A DNA stretch of 6,473 nucleotides, from assembly GCA_015259045.1 (NCBI GenBank), contig JABZHD010000064.1, positions 1 to 6,473 of the forward strand, given 5' to 3'. How positions within the stretch are numbered: position 1 is the first letter of the stretch; every line of letters begins with the position of its first letter. Source of the DNA: Atopobium sp. GTDB taxonomy: Bacteria; Actinomycetota; Coriobacteriia; Coriobacteriales; Atopobiaceae. Below the pieces are notes generated by a model that saw only the letters and a list, made by a program, of their open reading frames with translations, had not been told where the DNA came from and made no database searches. Below, in pieces: positions 6,173-6,473 of this stretch. Both the position numbers and the translations under genes were made by a program.

Positions 6173-6424
6173 TTAGAGAGCGTCGTGGAAGGTACGAGAA
6201 ATAACGTCGTCCTGCTGCTCTTTGGTAAGGGAGTTGAACTTAACAGCGTAACCAGAAACGCGAATGGTCAGCTGAGGATACTTCTCTGGGTGTGCTTGAG
6301 CATCAAGAAGAGTGTCCTTAGTAAATACGTTAACGTTGAGGTGATGACCGCCCTTCTCGGCATAGCCATCAATCATGTTTACCAGGTTGTCAATCTGCTC
6401 GGAAGCTACTTCGTTGGACTGCAT
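6173..6424 (-). CDS. grcA: Stand-alone glycyl-radical domain protein (PFL C-terminus / GrcA-like)
   Basis: 83 aa corresponding to the C-terminal end of pyruvate formate-lyase: GGHHLNVNV (25-33), [16 protein letters not shown] (46-61) with the radical glycine G58, and a final [17 protein letters not shown] (63-79). In full PFL (about 750 aa) this domain carries the glycine activated by PflA; on its own it resembles the autonomous glycyl-radical cofactor GrcA/YfiD, though shorter than the E. coli protein (127 aa). The ATG at 6424 has an ideal AAGGAG (6431-6436, 6-nt spacing). The 16 codons upstream are open but encode nothing like PFL, which argues for a separate gene, not a truncated pflB. It could be a spare part that rescues oxygen-cleaved PFL or the obligatory second subunit of a split PFL; the catalytic gene is not in the window. 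The gene symbol reflects domain identity, not proven orthology. Confidence 0.88.
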   Translation of the reverse strand: MQSNEVASEQIDNLVNMIDGYAEKGGHHLNVNVFTKDTLLDAQAHPEKYPQLTIRVSGYAVKFNSLTKEQQDDVISRTFHDAL

Positions 6425-6473
6425 GTGTTTCTCCTTACGAGTTTGTTGGCGAGAAGAAACGTGTAGATAGATC

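Noticed and set aside
5815..6204. Plus-strand 129-aa open frame
   Set aside because: Antisense to pflA, whose radical SAM motifs span the same bases.
6158..6466. Plus-strand 102-aa open frame opposite the glycyl-radical gene
   Set aside because: It is an antisense shadow of the RVSGYAV-containing gene and has no recognisable domain.

Overview
The window looks like part of an anaerobic or fermentative Gram-positive chromosome. The pyruvate formate-lyase (PFL) machinery, the type of tryptophanyl-tRNA synthetase, strong AAGGAG/GAGGAGG ribosome binding sites and roughly 50% GC housekeeping genes would fit a coriobacterial (Atopobium/Lancefieldella/Olsenella-like) actinomycete. That placement is an inference from gene content, not a database match. 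All genes are on the minus strand, so transcription runs right to left.

Layout in transcription order, from the right edge. (1) 6173-6424: a complete 83-aa stand-alone glycyl-radical domain, homologous to the C-terminal end of PFL, followed 13 nt later by pflA (5356-6159), the PFL-activating radical SAM enzyme. (2) 119 nt with a likely promoter and candidate operator sites. (3) A tightly coupled four-gene operon, 5236-1839: a membrane permease of the ABC-2 type, an ABC ATPase, a second permease paralogous to the first, and a 126-aa Sec-exported, cysteine-free protein with a very aromatic C-terminus. Its AT content is visibly higher than that of the flanking genes. It ends in a strong intrinsic terminator (1763-1788). 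(4) trpS (620-1669), whose stop codon is immediately followed by the GTG of a 5' fragment of an RlmD/RumA-type RNA m5U methyltransferase (2-619), cut by the window edge.

The likely interesting system is the four-gene operon. ATPase plus two paralogous permeases resembles, in layout only, lantibiotic-immunity LanFEG-type transporters. The terminal secreted protein resembles, in general design only, Sec-secreted cysteine-free bacteriocins such as lactococcin 972. I recognise no known family for the small protein. A perfect 15-nt inverted repeat brackets the small gene, with one arm just upstream of its ribosome binding site and the other next to the terminator. A peptide export/immunity or peptide-sensing system is a reasonable hypothesis but is unproven.

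Other oddities are the PFL glycyl-radical domain on its own polypeptide beside the activase, and an RlmD-like protein whose C-x5-C-x2-C iron-sulfur motif has become N-x5-T-x2-T with its framework kept. No tRNA, rRNA, CRISPR array, insertion sequence or integrase was seen.
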